This document shows positions 1 through 13,402 of a DNA stretch of 64,000 bases, piece after piece; the first letter of the stretch is position 1; each line of letters begins with the position of its first letter. The position numbers and the translations under genes were made by a program. Under the pieces are notes generated by a model. The model ran no database searches, had not been told where the DNA came from, and saw only the letters and a list, made by a program, of their open reading frames with translations. The stretch is from Parapristionchus giblindavisi (Eukaryota; Nematoda; Chromadorea; Rhabditida; Diplogasteridae): assembly GCA_943737045.1 (NCBI GenBank), contig CALSFV010000209.1:558001-622000 (forward strand). The letters run 5' to 3'.

Positions 1-2382
1 TGATTTTTGGGAAACGGCGCTCTTTTTCTTACACAATACGATGGTAAGACCTGCAGGCACAGCATATCAAAAAATTAGGCTGATTGGTTGCGTACAAGCA
101 AAGTTACATTGAAAAATGTACTTTTTGGTATACTTTTGCACGGTACTTACACTAAGTTTCCCCCCCCACTCTCGTTTTTACCCCCAAATGCTCTCATTTA
201 CTTATTCTCTCAAATGTTGTCGCATCTTTGTGATGTATGATAAATTAAATTAAATTAAATTAAAGCTTACATGATTTATCAAAGTAGAATTCTTCGAAAT
301 GTCATATTCACATAACTAAAATATTGATTAGTCATCAACAATTCAAATCGATAAAACTTGCATGAACTGCTACGGCTAAAGAAACGTAGACCAATGTGAT
401 GATAAATAACAGAAAATATCTTTTCAATGGAGAAAGATCCAATAGACTTCCGTGCCTGACTACTGCCTCAAATACGTTGCATTTTACATTCATTCATCAT
501 TTCAACAACAAAAAATGTTTCTTTAGTTTATCATTTTTTTTTTATTTAATGGGGAAAACCTTTTCCTTCATACGAAGTTCACAAAGATCAACGGTTTCTG
601 TTCTAATCTTCACAATGTGTTTTGTTACTATACAACATAAAGTGTAATATACTAGATGAGATTTTCATCCTCAACACATTTGTATCTAATGTTAGAGAAT
701 ATCACCGCCCTATCGACTTTCTCTTTCTGAACGTCTATAATTGTAAGGCTTTTGACTCTAGACTCAGTCCTCGCTACTTCATGGCGTGACGGAGTTCGCT
801 CCGCATGCAGGCGTTCATTGTACAGAGCAAGAGTACCGCACCTTCGTCAACGGCAGTACTGTGGAAGTTTAAATCGAGAAAGGGTACGCAAGAGTGATAG
901 GATGATAGGAGGCGAAGTCCGTGCCTAATGGTGCTCAAACTACATCTCTCGCTATCTACACCAATAATAGATCAGTGATTGCCTCCATTCGATTGCCTAG
1001 TACTCCACGCATTCCTCTTTGGTTTCATCATACGGTGCCTATGTAGACGAAACAAAAAAAAAATTCTTTCCGTTGCTTAGCATAGCTCGAGTGAAAAATT
1101 CTCGGAATCGCATTACATACAGAGAAAAAAGTGTTAAAACACCAGCACCCAGCTGTTGTACGCAGTATACAACCTGTGGTGTGTTATATATAACATATCA
1201 GAGGCATTTATAGCTGCTATTCTTTCAGTTGTATTTTCGTTTTACAGTTTTGGAGGCTATAAAGAAGCGTAAATGGATGTGGGATGACGAACTCTCGAAC
1301 TTTTGCTGTGCACAGTGGAGTCTGAAGTTGGTGGAATTGACTACGAAAGAAATACGAGTAAGATCCGCAACGAGACGGAGATATGATTTTTTCGAAGCAG
1401 ACGTTCGCTCGTCACGATGGAGAAAAGAGAAATATCACTGCGACCCTAGGTCGGATGAGAACCGATGAACTAGTACCAACTGGATGATAACTATTTGCAT
1501 AATTCGTCTATTTATCACCGCTTGTCTCTCAGATGTAAATAATTTTCATCCATTAGGTTCTCATTCCTTGCTTATCATCCGACATAGAGCCATCATTACA
1601 ACCCAGCTGAGACGAAGCCAATTAACCAGCTGATAAAGTTGTTTAAACTGTAATATGTAAATCATTACCTGATGTCGGTACATAATGCACAATGCGGTAC
1701 AAGGAACGTGAAGGAGCGAAATTACAAGCAATATATCCTGTAAAAAACGGAATATATCAATTAACACATCGATTTTTCATGTTGTGGAGCCTTTAATGGT
1801 ATTTTTTTGTTCCTTTGTCCAAGGAGGGAACACACTGCGGTTAAAATAGTCAAACATATTCCTAGCTTTAATTATAATGAACTAAGTCAGAACATGTGAC
1901 TACAGTTTTAATTCAGCGAGGAGCTAGAATTCAGTGATCTATAGAGTAAATGTATTATTTAAATTGCCCTATATTATGTTTCAAAATTCAAAATCAGAAA
2001 TACAAGCTAGTTTATGTCAACTATAACGTATACTTTTGATAAGAAGTACAAATAATACAAAATCTAAGGAAGCAAAGATCAGAATGTTGTACACTATGAA
2101 GTCTGTTCTTTAGAAGATCACATTTCATAATATTATTTGTCGAACTATCAAAGGTGGACACACAAACGCAAATATTTTAGAGAACAAATTGTGAAGACAG
2201 AAAATTTTTAAAAAAAACATCATATATGCAAGCTGATTCTTTAAAAAACATACCACTTGAATCATTCCTCCTAAACCGAATCTTCTGGATAGCATACCAT
2301 TACCGTACACGCAAGGATACGGTAAAAGAGTAACTTCATGGAAGAACATGGTAAGGTAGATGTCACCAGCAAAGCTGCATGT
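1..2382 (-). CDS. Partial Srh/Sri-like chemoreceptor (gene A), runs off the left edge
   Basis: Exons parallel to gene B: 2254-2382 (129 nt, GDIYLTMFFHEVTLLPYPC), 1669-1737 (69 nt, ending CIMYRHQ), 362-466 (105 nt, starting AVVRHGS) and possibly 1-50 (APFPKN, compare PPFVLN in gene B). Lengths and phases equal those of gene B exon by exon, so A and B are close paralogues. The third exon has a weak acceptor (TTTGAG) and a GC donor (CAT then GCAAGT). The TM1 exon was not found: upstream lies a palindromic MITE at 2575-2694. Either TM1 is farther upstream, or the gene is decaying. Everything after the ECL2 exon is outside the window. Confidence 0.6.
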
Positions 2383-2699
2383 CTGGGGTTGATCATATTT
2401 TTTGAGCAATGCAAAAACCCATTAAAAAGCTTTGTAAAAAATCGTAACCTAATCAACAGCCAGAAATCTTTTCGACACTTCGAAATTTTGAATTTCGAGA
2501 GATAGCGCGAATTATAAGAAGTTGCTCGCCTGTTGTTGAACATATTTTGAACAGTCCATGACTTGTCGCTGTACCTTATGCGCTGTTACATTTGCACGAC
2601 GGACGTACACCGTAACCTCCTCCGACACGACGGAGACGCGGCGGAGGGCGTTACTGCGTACGTGCGTAGCGCAAATGTAATGCAGCATTAGACTCAAGC

Positions 2700-3880
2700 A
2701 TTCAGTGAAAGTACCCCGAAATGGGATTCATTTTCAAGCAAAATATTAGTACGCAGAGCGGGCTCCGTGATAACAAAACCGTATACTTTGAGATACTACA
2801 TTTTTTTCCCTTTTTTGTTTTAAATAATATTTTAAAACTAAGTTGCAACGAAATAGATCTACCACACTGGATTTGCGAAGTAAGCAGTACGATAGTAGGA
2901 TTTATTTGCGAACTTCTACAAGTGTCACGTGCCAAGATTTTCGTAAAGAAAAATAGGAAAATATATCATGACACAAGATATGGTTGAAATTCATACTATG
3001 GCCAATTTTTAACTCTGTTTTATATTATTGTTCAACAAGAACACATTGTCATATTCATGAACGTAGGCATTATATGGATGTTGGGATCAGAGCAATGCTA
3101 AATTTGCTCTGTAATCTTCATAAAGAAACATCAAATTGTTTGCAAAAAGTCGATCTTGAGAAGCACAGAAGGTATGAAATACCAATAGAACTGCAAGTCG
3201 TCGAGAGTACGCAGGAGTTGAAGTAGTTTTTACAGTTAACATTAAAATAAAACATATCGACGTCAGTGTTATTGAAAAACTACCGGTTATCCAAGCGCTG
3301 AAAAGTCCTTGGGATTATTTAAATTCACAAAATTTTCATTTCACAAAATGCACACCACAATGCGGAAATTTAAAGGGCAGTGCTAACTTTCTCAATGACT
3401 TTTAATTTTAAGCTGCAATGTTAAAATGCTTACCAAATGGAATAAATTTGGCTGAGCTGTTCCGATATGGATTCCACTACTATCATAATGATTTGTCTAA
3501 CGGTTTGATTGCCTATATAGCAAATATTGGTCAGGTATTTATATATTAGTGAGATATACGACACGCGATAATTTGTATTGCCATGATGCTTACCATGAAT
3601 AGTATTTTGTACCGAAAATATGCACAGTCAAGATTAAAGTACCACGCGATTAATAGATGTAGATTGGGAATGGTACATCGCGCTGAATAACGTTTTAAAA
3701 ATACAACAATAATAATGAAAACATAGCGAGTGAAATGTGCGATTAGGTCATTTTCTTGGCATGGATGCAAAATAACGCTGTATTTATCAAACACATCAAA
3801 CGAGAATCGTTCAATTTATTTGATGAATAGTGGCATAAATAGATCGAGAATCGTTCACATATAGTGTTCAGTAATGCTCT
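2700..3880. other. No recognised gene
   Basis: Short ORFs on both strands (for example 2984-3226 plus) have no recognisable domain. No repeat family was identified. Confidence 0.4.
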
Positions 3881-4189
3881 GTTACATTTGCCTTACGTGC
3901 CTACGCCGTAACGTCGTTACCGATGACAGATCCTTCAACGAGAATTTCGAAGTGTGTTGGGTCTCGAGTGGAAAACCCTGATGGATCATAAAAGTACTGT
4001 AAAAGGCTTCGGTAGTCAACCATTATTGATCGATGATTACGGTAACTGCTTACCGTATCACCATTACCATTCAGGGTTTTCCATTCGAGACCAAACACAC
4101 TCCAAAATTTACGGCGACGGATACGTAACGCAATGTAACACGCTCCGCCGTTACGGCGTAGGCACGTAAGGCAAATGCAACAGCGCATA

Positions 4190-7050
4190 AAGTTTTGTTA
4201 TTACAGATTTATTTACCAATGACAGTCTCAATTCCGAAAGTCACCCGCTAAACACCTGTCTGGTTAATGACGTGTTCCTGTTGCTGCATTTTCCCCAAAC
4301 AGAAACAAGTGACGCCGGAACATGAAGGCCACAATTATATCGAAGTGATTTAAAAAAAATCAATTCACCAACGATAAATAGCTAACTGGTAGGTTATCCA
4401 ATTTATCTTGTCGCACACTATCTTATGCATAAAAGGCTCACCCGAGCTAATCTGAAACTCTCCGCTCTGGCAGCACAGTCTCGTAGCAAAGTAAGCGAGA
4501 GAGAGGTCAAAACATTAGTATGGGGTGTTCTTTAACAGCCAATATCTCGCCCAATTTGAAACCCTCCGCTCTGTCAATGCTCTCTCGCTTTCGTTGTCTA
4601 CGAGAGCGCATTACCAGAGCGAAGAGAAAAAATAGCATGGGATGTTCCTACGTATTATAATAATCTTCAGTGTCATAATGACATTATCGATGACATATAA
4701 TGAAAAACAACCGCTTGCAGTTTGCTTGAAAATTAATGTTTTGTATATTTATAAAATTGCTCAAAATCGCAATTGCAAAAACTTGTGAAGTGGAAAATTG
4801 TGATCGTTCTCAATGATAATTGTCGGTGAACGTAGCAATTTTCTTACCGTCATCGCTGTCATTTGAGTGAAGTTCGCTGAAAACGATCCAATAATTTGGT
4901 ATTTCAGTCCGAACAAAACAGCAAAGCTCAAAGCACTACGTACAGTACCATAACTTTGCTTTCAAAAATAAAGACGAAAACGAACGAATGATAAAGCATT
5001 ATCATGCTGAATCTGTGTTCAACTACTTCAATTTTCAGGCTACTTCAATTTTATGGATTCTTTTCGTTTGCATGCATCCTGTTGAACTCCACATACCCCC
5101 ATTTATTTTGAAGAAAAAACACACCGTGCTCTCCGCTCTCGCAACACTCACTCGATTTTTTGTTTGCTAGACGATTTTTTGCTTGCGAGAGAGTGTGGTC
5201 AGAGCGGCGAGTTAAAAGTAGCTTAACAGGAATACTTACAGTATGAAGCACGTCTTCCTCAACGGCGACATTCACACTGACCAATCACACCCTGTACACA
5301 TCGTTGATGGAAGAAACAATAATGATTATCCGTAAGAATGATTTTTTTTTAAATAATTGCAAAAAAGAGTGGCTCTTTTCACTATGAACAGACCTTCTCG
5401 CCTTGAAAGATCGAAGCGTCTTCAAAATAAAGTATTAATAAGAATGAAGGATACGTGAGTTTATTTCAGAATGTTCGGAAACTCGATTCAATCTCAGGAT
5501 CTCTTCACAAATGTGTGTTTATTTACACATAATAATAATTTATGCGCTTACAATAAACGCGGAACATTCTATATACATAAATATTTCAATGGAACTCTCG
5601 TCAATTTTCAATTGGCGAAACTGTTCTCCGGTTTTTCGATAGCACGACATACTACAATAAACATAGGATATTGTAGGATGTTCAAGTATCATGGAGTGGT
5701 GTCGGAAGCTCATCCACAAACGCCTTCGCCCTCCGATGTTCATCTACAACGATTTGATTTTTTAGTGATGTTTGTTGATATAAACTTTTCTCAGATGTTT
5801 TATTTTTTTTAATTTTTACATTAATATATATCTTTCGATTCTGCTACGTTTGTTGAGAAGGTGCTCGGGTCTGTATTTTATAATGGATGAGCATAATCAT
5901 CACTTATTAGAGAATAATATAGAAATATCGATTAAGCGGTCAAACGGCGCATAATAAATTAGTAGTCTTGTATTCAGCGTCTATATGCTTAATTTACGTC
6001 AGTTTTGAAACGAGAAAATTCATAACTCACGACACCAATCACCAAATGGAAAAGTTCTAACAGAGACTATCATTATTTTTTACAGAGCTATCCACAAAAA
6101 ATGAGCTTTAAAATTAAATTTATTGAAGCAATATCGATCGATATTGATTCAACCTTATTTTTTATATGGTCATATATCATGGGTTATTATAAAAATATCA
6201 TTACAGTAGTACAATGCCAATTAATAAACTTGTAGGCTAGTCTACAGTGCCAACAGGATATGATTATTTTTGAGCATTGTATATATTGTCCGTATAAAAT
6301 GTACGTGCATAATTGCATTGCTACGGCTGCTAAACAGAGGAAGAACTATCGATTAACTCCCCACTCTTTCCTCCTTTCCTTCCTCGCTCTCTCTGATCTA
6401 CCTACTCTCTCACGGTGCTCTCTCTCTAAACATAGAAATGCATTGTGGCAGTGGTTGGCTACTCTCGTACCAAATAAACAAGTGTATTTTATACGGTCAA
6501 TATCCACAAGATTTATCCTTTCGTCTCTGAGAGAATTCATCTCCACTCAAGAAAACGACAGCATATGAAACTTGATTACGATAGTCAAATAACACACGAC
6601 AGCTTGGCTCTGCTCGTCCAATCGGCCTGCTTGGCAATAAAGTCTACTAGGAGGGGACTCAACTGTTGGTCCTCTTGATGGAATAAGCGAGTGTGTTCTA
6701 TTTGTCTAATATCGTTTAGTTGTTCACGATTCAACTACATACGAAGAAGGAGTGGTTAAGCATAAAAATAACACTAATACGGTCCATAATGACTGCATTT
6801 ATTCTTGCGGTTTGTTACATTTATGTATTTACTCCCCGAATTAAGCGAACCTTGTGCGCTTGAATAAAAGGGAATCTTTGCTCGTAATGTAAATAATAAA
6901 TAAATAAATGATATTCCTTCAGATAAATCGAAAATAAGCAGAATGGCTACTTTATATGAGGAAGTCAAATTATGAAAATGAAAAGTGATCTTTCAAAACA
7001 CAGTCTGCTAAATTAGCATAATTTAATTTAAAATCTTCAATCAAAGATTC
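4190..7050. other. Mostly non-coding, with degenerate CACACCC-type MITEs
   Basis: TTAA-type MITE relics at 4430-4660 and 5085-5225. Otherwise AT-rich sequence without recognised genes apart from the weak ORF at 5471-5812. Confidence 0.4.
5471..5812 (+). CDS. Hypothetical 113-residue ORF
   Basis: ATG directly after a TTTATTTCAG acceptor-like word, ending TTTTT-rich. No motif, signal peptide or family recognised. Could be a terminal exon or chance. Confidence 0.15.
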   Translation: MFGNSIQSQDLFTNVCLFTHNNNLCAYNKRGTFYIHKYFNGTLVNFQLAKLFSGFSIARHTTINIGYCRMFKYHGVVSEAHPQTPSPSDVHLQRFDFLVMFVDINFSQMFYFF

Positions 7051-7079
7051 ACTTGAGTCGGAGCTAAATGTACCGTCGT

Positions 7080-7355
7080 CGTCTGTCGCCAAGAAGATTG
7101 CAAAGAATATCAACAGCATCAATAGTGCGTCGAAGTCCGTCAAGAAGACAAAGAGTTTATGATTGATTCTTGGAAGGTGAGGAAAGATGCACTTTTTTTT
7201 ATATTTGATACATCCAGATACAGAAGCATCTACTTCACTTATCAAATAGTATATAGTTAATTTCTAGATGATTTCAGATAAAGCAGGATTGGCACTGCCT
7301 TTATTCGGACGAGAAGAGCAGAATAATGCTGATATCAGTATCTTTTATCTCAAGT
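7080..7355 (+). CDS. Exon-like ORFs, unassigned
   Basis: Two plus-strand stretches are flanked by good splice signals. One runs to 7170 (EDKEFMIDSWK then GTGAGG). The other starts after TTTCAG at 7279 and runs to about 7352 (KAGLALPLFGREEQNNADIS, then GTAAGA). A third possible exon, at about 8203-8345, reads FRRKECLRFLMDTMAHATGG. They could belong to one small gene, but phases do not join cleanly and I recognise no family. A minus-strand ORF over the same interval (LLMLLIFFAIFLA then acidic) is an alternative. Confidence 0.25.
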
Positions 7356-8954
7356 AAGAATAATATAATTATCCTTTCATTCATTCATTCGTGCATTGCT
7401 ACAACTTGATAAGTAAGCTATAAATATGCTGATTAGGGTGTCATATCAGTTGGGACGTAAATATTCTCCCGAGTGTCTGATCTTCTTCTAAATTGAAGAC
7501 CAGCGATCTTGACCATTAGATCATCAAAATGTCCCCCCCCCAGTACCAAAAGAATTTTGTAGGCGAACATTCACGTTTTTTCTCCATTCTTCGGTCATTC
7601 AAGCAGATACGATGAACGCTTCAAGTAATGTACTCTACGTTCGTTTATTCTCGTCGATATATTTCGTTCATTGTATTTTCGCACAGATGGCACAGGGAGA
7701 CTTAGGATTGGGAAAGGACACACGCGAATATTATATGTATACCAAAAACAAACAAACGCATATAGGGATTATATCGTTCAGAAGGTCTGAATCAAATTAA
7801 AGGGAGCGTCACATGTCTCAATGATCTCTACCTTGTGCACATGATTTCGCAACTTTCGAAGCTTTTAGAGTAAGCTATCAATTTAATAAAATGCGTCAAT
7901 AAATCGCATTTCCAGTCAAACAGATAAGCGGATCATCGCAAATTTGTTAATGTTCCGAATATCCGAAGCATACGAGTTGACGTATGATAAAAGATATAGT
8001 GATACTCATGAGGTATAGAATAAGAATTATAATAATAATAATTTATTTAGCATAGGATAGGCAATATAGCAATAAAAGAACACTAAAATATGTATTTAAT
8101 ATTTATCAATTGATCAAATAGTCAGAAATTCGTCAGGATTGTAAATGGAAAGAAAGAGAAATCTCCACGGTATCATAAAAATATGATAATGGTAATACAG
8201 AAATGCTTCAGAAGGAAGGAATGTCTACGATTCTTGATGGACACTATGGCCCATGCAACGGGAGGAATAATAGATTATTTGATATGCAGTGTAGTACGCA
8301 TAAATACGATGCCACGACTTTACACTTACTGTGAAAATTACTCTGAAAAAGGAAATGAAGCGAGTAATTGTGTTCTTATTTTATCGTTCCCACTATCAAT
8401 GATTTTTCTTTTGAGTAAATTGAAAGGAATAATAAATATTTATTATTATTGTTATTTTCTTGATGATTCAGTGGGAAATAATGCGCCACTTTTAGAACTC
8501 TCGAGAAGAAGCTCAAGCGATGATTAAAGAAGGAGACCCTCGAATTTTTTTGTAGCAAGACTGTTCGGGTAGAATGATAGAGATTTATCACACGAACCGA
8601 ACGACATATTTCATATTGCGTGAAGATATGTTTGAAGCTTGTTATGCGCATTGAAAGTACAACTTTTCAGGCAAGTAGAGAGTGCCTATCCGATTTGCAT
8701 ACTTGACTCTCTCACTTTCCCATTGTCACTTACGCTATTTTCCATACATATTAACATTCTATTCCATGTTAATCGTTGCGATAGTCAGTCATGCCAACTC
8801 AAGGGTCTCCTTCTTTAAGAGAGATGGCCGTTAAGACTCGACCACACCCGGACACGTGCGATAGCAATGGGAACTGGGAGTCCATACTTGGGTGTTAGGA
8901 GTGTCGTCGGCCCTTATTACACAAAACAGCTGAAACTTCCTGGTTGTGCCCTCA

Positions 8955-9372
8955 CAAGGGAACTATCCCTACTTAATGTGGCCATATGACATGGGAATAA
9001 TTTACCTGAATCAGTTTTCGATGCTGATTACGAATCCGTTTTCAAACGTTGCCCAATCGAGCTGAGATTCGAGAAAATCGATATTCAAGTTCGCTAGTTT
9101 ATTCGGAAATTCGTGAGACTTCCCATATAAACCATCCCAATGCGTTCATAAACTCATCCATCAATAATCCAAACACCCCTGCATTAATTTAGTGGATATT
9201 GTAGGTAAGTCGTGAATTTTCGAATCAAATAGTCGAATTTCAAGATCGATTTTCTCGAATCTCAGCTTGATTGGGCAACGTTTGATAACGGATTCGTAAT
9301 CAGCATCGAAAACTGATTCAGGTAAATTATTCCCATGTCATATGGCCACATTAAGATGCGAGAGTTCCCTTG
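8955..9372. mobile_element. CAAGGGAAC fold-back MITE, TCA duplication
   Basis: Inverted halves of about 190 bp (gagcttgag-type arms with ctcgaatctcagc) around a short spacer, flanked by tca on both sides (8952-8954 and 9373-9375). It carries no tRNA-like segment, so it is the simplest member of the family. Confidence 0.75.
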
Positions 9373-9465
9373 TCAGGCTATTAGAAAAATTCATTTAAAA
9401 ATCATAATTTTTCAAATTGTTCAGATGAAGTCTAAATGCGATGCGTCTAGGGTGCACAGACCTTG

Positions 9466-10205
9466 TTAATTCACTATTAGCATCGAATGTGCGTTGATTC
9501 CTAAACCACTTTTTTGACTCAAAATTTTGGTTTTTTTCGAAAATTTCATCGCTTGTTCTAGTTTGTGACAGAGTTTTTCCACCATGTATTGTAGCCTAAG
9601 CAATCCTGCATTGATTCCAGTTAAAACTGGGCTCTCCACTTTAGACCCAGTTATCGAATTTTTCGCTCGAATTTCGGTCATTGATGGTTTTCCCGAACAA
9701 ATGCTGTATCTTCCAATCGATTGGTGCGGAATTGTGGCCTACTCAAAGTTTCGAGGTGGGAACAGTAAAATGACACAAGAAGCCCATCACTTGGATCAAT
9801 TTGAAAATTTCGATTTTCACGGTCATGGTCTGAAAATTTCAAAATTTCTCTAGTTTGAAATGTTTTCATTTATGTGGCTTATTGTGAAGTACTAATGATG
9901 TGAACAATATTCAGCCAAGGCTCATTGGCAGATCTCTCCTTTCAACCATTTTTCGAAAAGTTTCATGCTGAATGCATTCGAAAAAGTCAGAATTGTGCTT
10001 GAATCAGTTTCCAACTCACTTTCTGTAACATTCTGTCTTAGTACTTTGCAATGTACATAATCAATATGAAAATCGTTTATTTTCGAAAATGCAGGATTGC
10101 TTAGGCTACAATACCTGGTGGAAAAACTCTGTCACAAACTAGAACAAGCGATAAATTTTCCGAAAAAAAAACAAAATTTTGAGTAAAAAAGTGGTTTAGG
10201 AATCA
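9466..10205. mobile_element. Fold-back element
   Basis: Arms gaatgtgcgttgattcctaa... and inverted ...ttaggaatcaattaat, each about 120 bp, including ccaccatgtattgtagccta / taggctacaatacctggtgg. The middle shares sequence with the 28.2-30.2 kb palindrome. Precise ends uncertain. Confidence 0.6.
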
Positions 10206-10206
10206 A

Positions 10207-10927
10207 TTAATAATGAACACTATTTCAGGCGTTTAAATGTACGAACAGTTCTTCGATGCATCAAAATGTACACAATAATGTATGGTAAATGTATTCTCAC
10301 GTTATGGATGATCAACAAATCTATCTATTTGTAAAATTAAATAAACGAATTACTGCAACATTTTGAATTATTATCGCACACTAATTGGAAGAGTTATACC
10401 ACAACAAGTAATAGTACTGTAACTTCGCTAACGGAAAGAAGATAGAAATTTAACCAAATCTATTGAAATGGCGGGCGTTGTAATGAAAAAAGGCGGTCCG
10501 AACAAGATATGTGGTGATTCTTTATGTGAAATAGGAAGCACTCACAAAAGAAAAAGCGATATTCATTCATTGGCCATATCCATGATCGGATTTTTTTGAA
10601 ACCCATCGCAAGTGACAAATGACCGAAAATGTGGAAAAACAAAAAAAAAGATTTTTAAATGTTAATCAATCTTCAACGTCGGGATAGCAATGAAATAGTA
10701 CAGATTAGAAACGATTACATGGTTTTATGTTTTACTGTGATGTGGAATAAAATTCATTCTTCTCAGTAGAAGTCGCATAATCGCGACGCGGTATGGCTGA
10801 AATGCATAAGTACGTTTCGATCAATATGCTTAGCTGCTTTTAAAATATAATCCTTTTTAACATTTAAATACAATGCCCACGTATGCTTCGCACATTGCCT
10901 ATTACACTTCGTAGCAAGTCTCAAACT

Positions 10928-10995
<68 letters not shown>

Positions 10996-11393
10996 TCGTT
11001 TCATGCTCTTTTCGTACCTTCATCGACAAAATCAACGCAAGCGAATGCAGTCCAGAATGAAATGAAGTAGTCAATGATACGATTATGGGGAACACTAAAT
11101 CATGACTCTCGAAAATTGTATAGAGAAATCTAACAAGGCAATGGTCTGAACTCTATACTTTTCCAACCTTTCAGATACTGTCAAGCCGAAAGAAAATGAC
11201 AGAATTGGGAGATTATACGGGAAATTCTCATGTAAATCTTGTTTCAATTGTTAAGGGCACAGTGTGATGATGTTTTGTTTCTTGAAATGTCTGGAAAGAA
11301 AAAAAAAACAAATAAAAGTTGGATAAGCTTAGGAATTTCAAAAAGCAAAAACTTCTCACACCAAGCCTTTAGTCGCTGATCTCAAGGAATGGG
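10207..11393 (+). repeat. 1.2-kb duplicate block, short (ATT)n
   Basis: Nearly identical to 19059-20385 from aacactatttcaggcgttta to caaggaatgggaga. The (ATT)n tract here is about 21 units (10930-10994). No recognised gene. Short ORFs in it are not conserved in an informative way. Confidence 0.85.
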
Positions 11394-11549
11394 AGATTAA
11401 CTGCGCTTCCAAATAGGAATCGCTCAGAAAATGCGAGACCCTCTAACTTCTTTTATATGGAAGAATTAAGCACGATGTTTCAAATTTTGTTAGCGCGTGC
11501 GTTATTCAATTAATTATTAATGCTTAGAATAATCGTTCGTTGAGTAAGA

Positions 11550-12340
11550 TGATCATGTATGGCATCCTTCCGACTCAGACTATTAGCTTTGCAGTCTACA
11601 TCATCTGTAATTTGAAGGTTACTTCTTACAATACTTGTAGTAACTTATATAGTAGTCGCTATCTTTGTGTAATAGTAACCTAGCAGTAAGTTAGCATACG
11701 TTTTTAAGGTAGATTTCTTTCAGATAAGAAGCTTTCTCAATAGGTATGGTATTCAGTTTAGTAAGAAAACGATAACGATGCATCGAGAGTTTTTTCACTT
11801 GCAAATTGTACAGGTGACGCACATAACTGATATGATTCGATGATGATTAAAGGCACACCCCAAGCTAATTTTACTTTCCGCCCCGGCTAATTTTACTCTC
11901 TCGTAGACAAATAAAGCGAGACGGCATGGCTAGAGTGTAGAGTTCCAACTTAGCTCGTGAAGTGCCATATATATTTTTTTAAATATTTCAAGAAGGCGGT
12001 AATTTGGGAATATATACAAACAGCTATAGTCCATGTCATTCACCAGATAACTTTCAAAACAACATTTTTACAGTTTCTGATTCCACTTTTCGTGATTTCA
12101 ATTCCCACTGCAATTCTGATTTTCGGTGCTGTTTCTCAGTACGATTTAGGGATAGGAACAATTTCGATCACTTTCTCAATATTCTCCGTTCCAATTCTCC
12201 AGGTTTCACTAATTGCACTAACGATGGCAATTTATGTATTTACTTTGCAGAGTTCCATTTTTATCACAAAATGCAAGTCAAGCAATGCTCACAAAACATC
12301 TCACATGGGAAGTTCGAATAAAACGTCACGAACTTTATGA
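11550..12340 (+). pseudogene. Chemoreceptor C-terminal exons, copy A
   Basis: The last exon, 11993-12340 (after acceptor TTTCAAG), encodes 115 residues: a KAVIWEYIQTAIVH helix, FLQFLIPLFVISIPTAIL (TM6), GAVSQYDLGIG (compare GISQYDSDPG in gene B), a TM7-like FSVPILQVSLIALT, and a basic tail. Upstream, 11550-11640 reads MIMYGILPTQTISF, a possible TM5 exon, and 11730-11751 may be a 20-nt exon. A TTAA MITE (about 11850-11945) separates them. The exon is open in all three copies, with conservative changes, which argues that it was coding recently. TM1-TM4 exons are not visible upstream. Confidence 0.6.
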
Positions 12341-12787
12341 TGAAGCATCATATTCGTCTTTTTTCCGAAAATGTTACATATTGATCCATTTCGTGGTAGA
12401 CACCTTGAGCTGGCAAAATTTGCATATTTTTGATTTTTCAAACATTTTGCAATTGTGTATTCCTTTTTTTCTATGTGAGGATAATATATTAATTTTTGAT
12501 ATTTTTTTGCAATCAACACATTTGCTTTTCTCTGTACAAATGACAAAAGACAATACGAAAATGATCGACTACCACAGTTTTGAAAAGAAACTGAAGATAA
12601 ATGAAATTTGCATTCACAAAGCGCGTAATTTTGCACGTATTATACATCTCAAAATGTGTGAAGCTTGTGCTTCGGCTTTTGCATGTCAGTGAGCGAATGA
12701 TGCATAATCCAGATTATCAACGGCTTCGAGTGAGGAAATGTAATTTTTATCAATTACAATTACAAAAGGGGAATTCGTAGTGACTAC

Positions 12788-12926
12788 ACTGAGAGCAAAC
12801 TTACCTGGCAAATCGTTACCCCAAATGGTGAATTATTCAACGGCTGAATTCACCATTTGGGGTAATCGTTTGCCAGGAAAGTGTATCGGGGTAACGATTT
12901 GCCAGGTAAGTTTGCTCTCAGTGTAG
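12788..12926. mobile_element. Hairpin with ccaaatggtgaatt core, copies in A and B blocks
   Basis: acactgagagcaaacttacc and its inverse enclose an inner hairpin (caaatcgttaccccaaatgg). Copy B at 50138-50275. A partial relative at 25878-25945. Confidence 0.6.
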
Positions 12927-13402
12927 ATTACGCGATAAAGTATATTCGAAGAAGACACCTTCCGGACTAAATTGGCCTTGAATTATCACTGGCCTAGCCG
13001 CGATCACCTGCAGGATTTCGTTTTCCTTTAATAAACGAGTTGTATATCATTATAATTTATCTTTTCTTACAGAGAGATTGCTAATGTGACGAACAATTAG
13101 AAAGATGAAAACGTAAAATAAAATATGAAGAAATTGTGTATACACTGCAATTACTTGAACACAGCGAGAGCTTTCGCACGAAACAACAAAAAGTGGTAGG
13201 GCTTGGTATAGTTACTATATGATTTTCAAAGGGGTCTAAGTCTACAAAATTATGTATAATCATATATGTCATGATAATATCGTTTTGGGGAGATTGGGCT
13301 TGAGTAGACGGTTGTTGTGGTCAGCGTACGGTAAATGGCACTTCCGAAACACGTGTCTGGAATAATTTGTACCTTTACCTTTTCTTTTACCTTTACTACA
13401 TA

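Noticed and set aside
7279..8345. Globin as the identity of the exon-like ORFs
   Set aside because: A loose resemblance (SW, then AG-AL, then F) without the diagnostic histidine context, and phases do not join.
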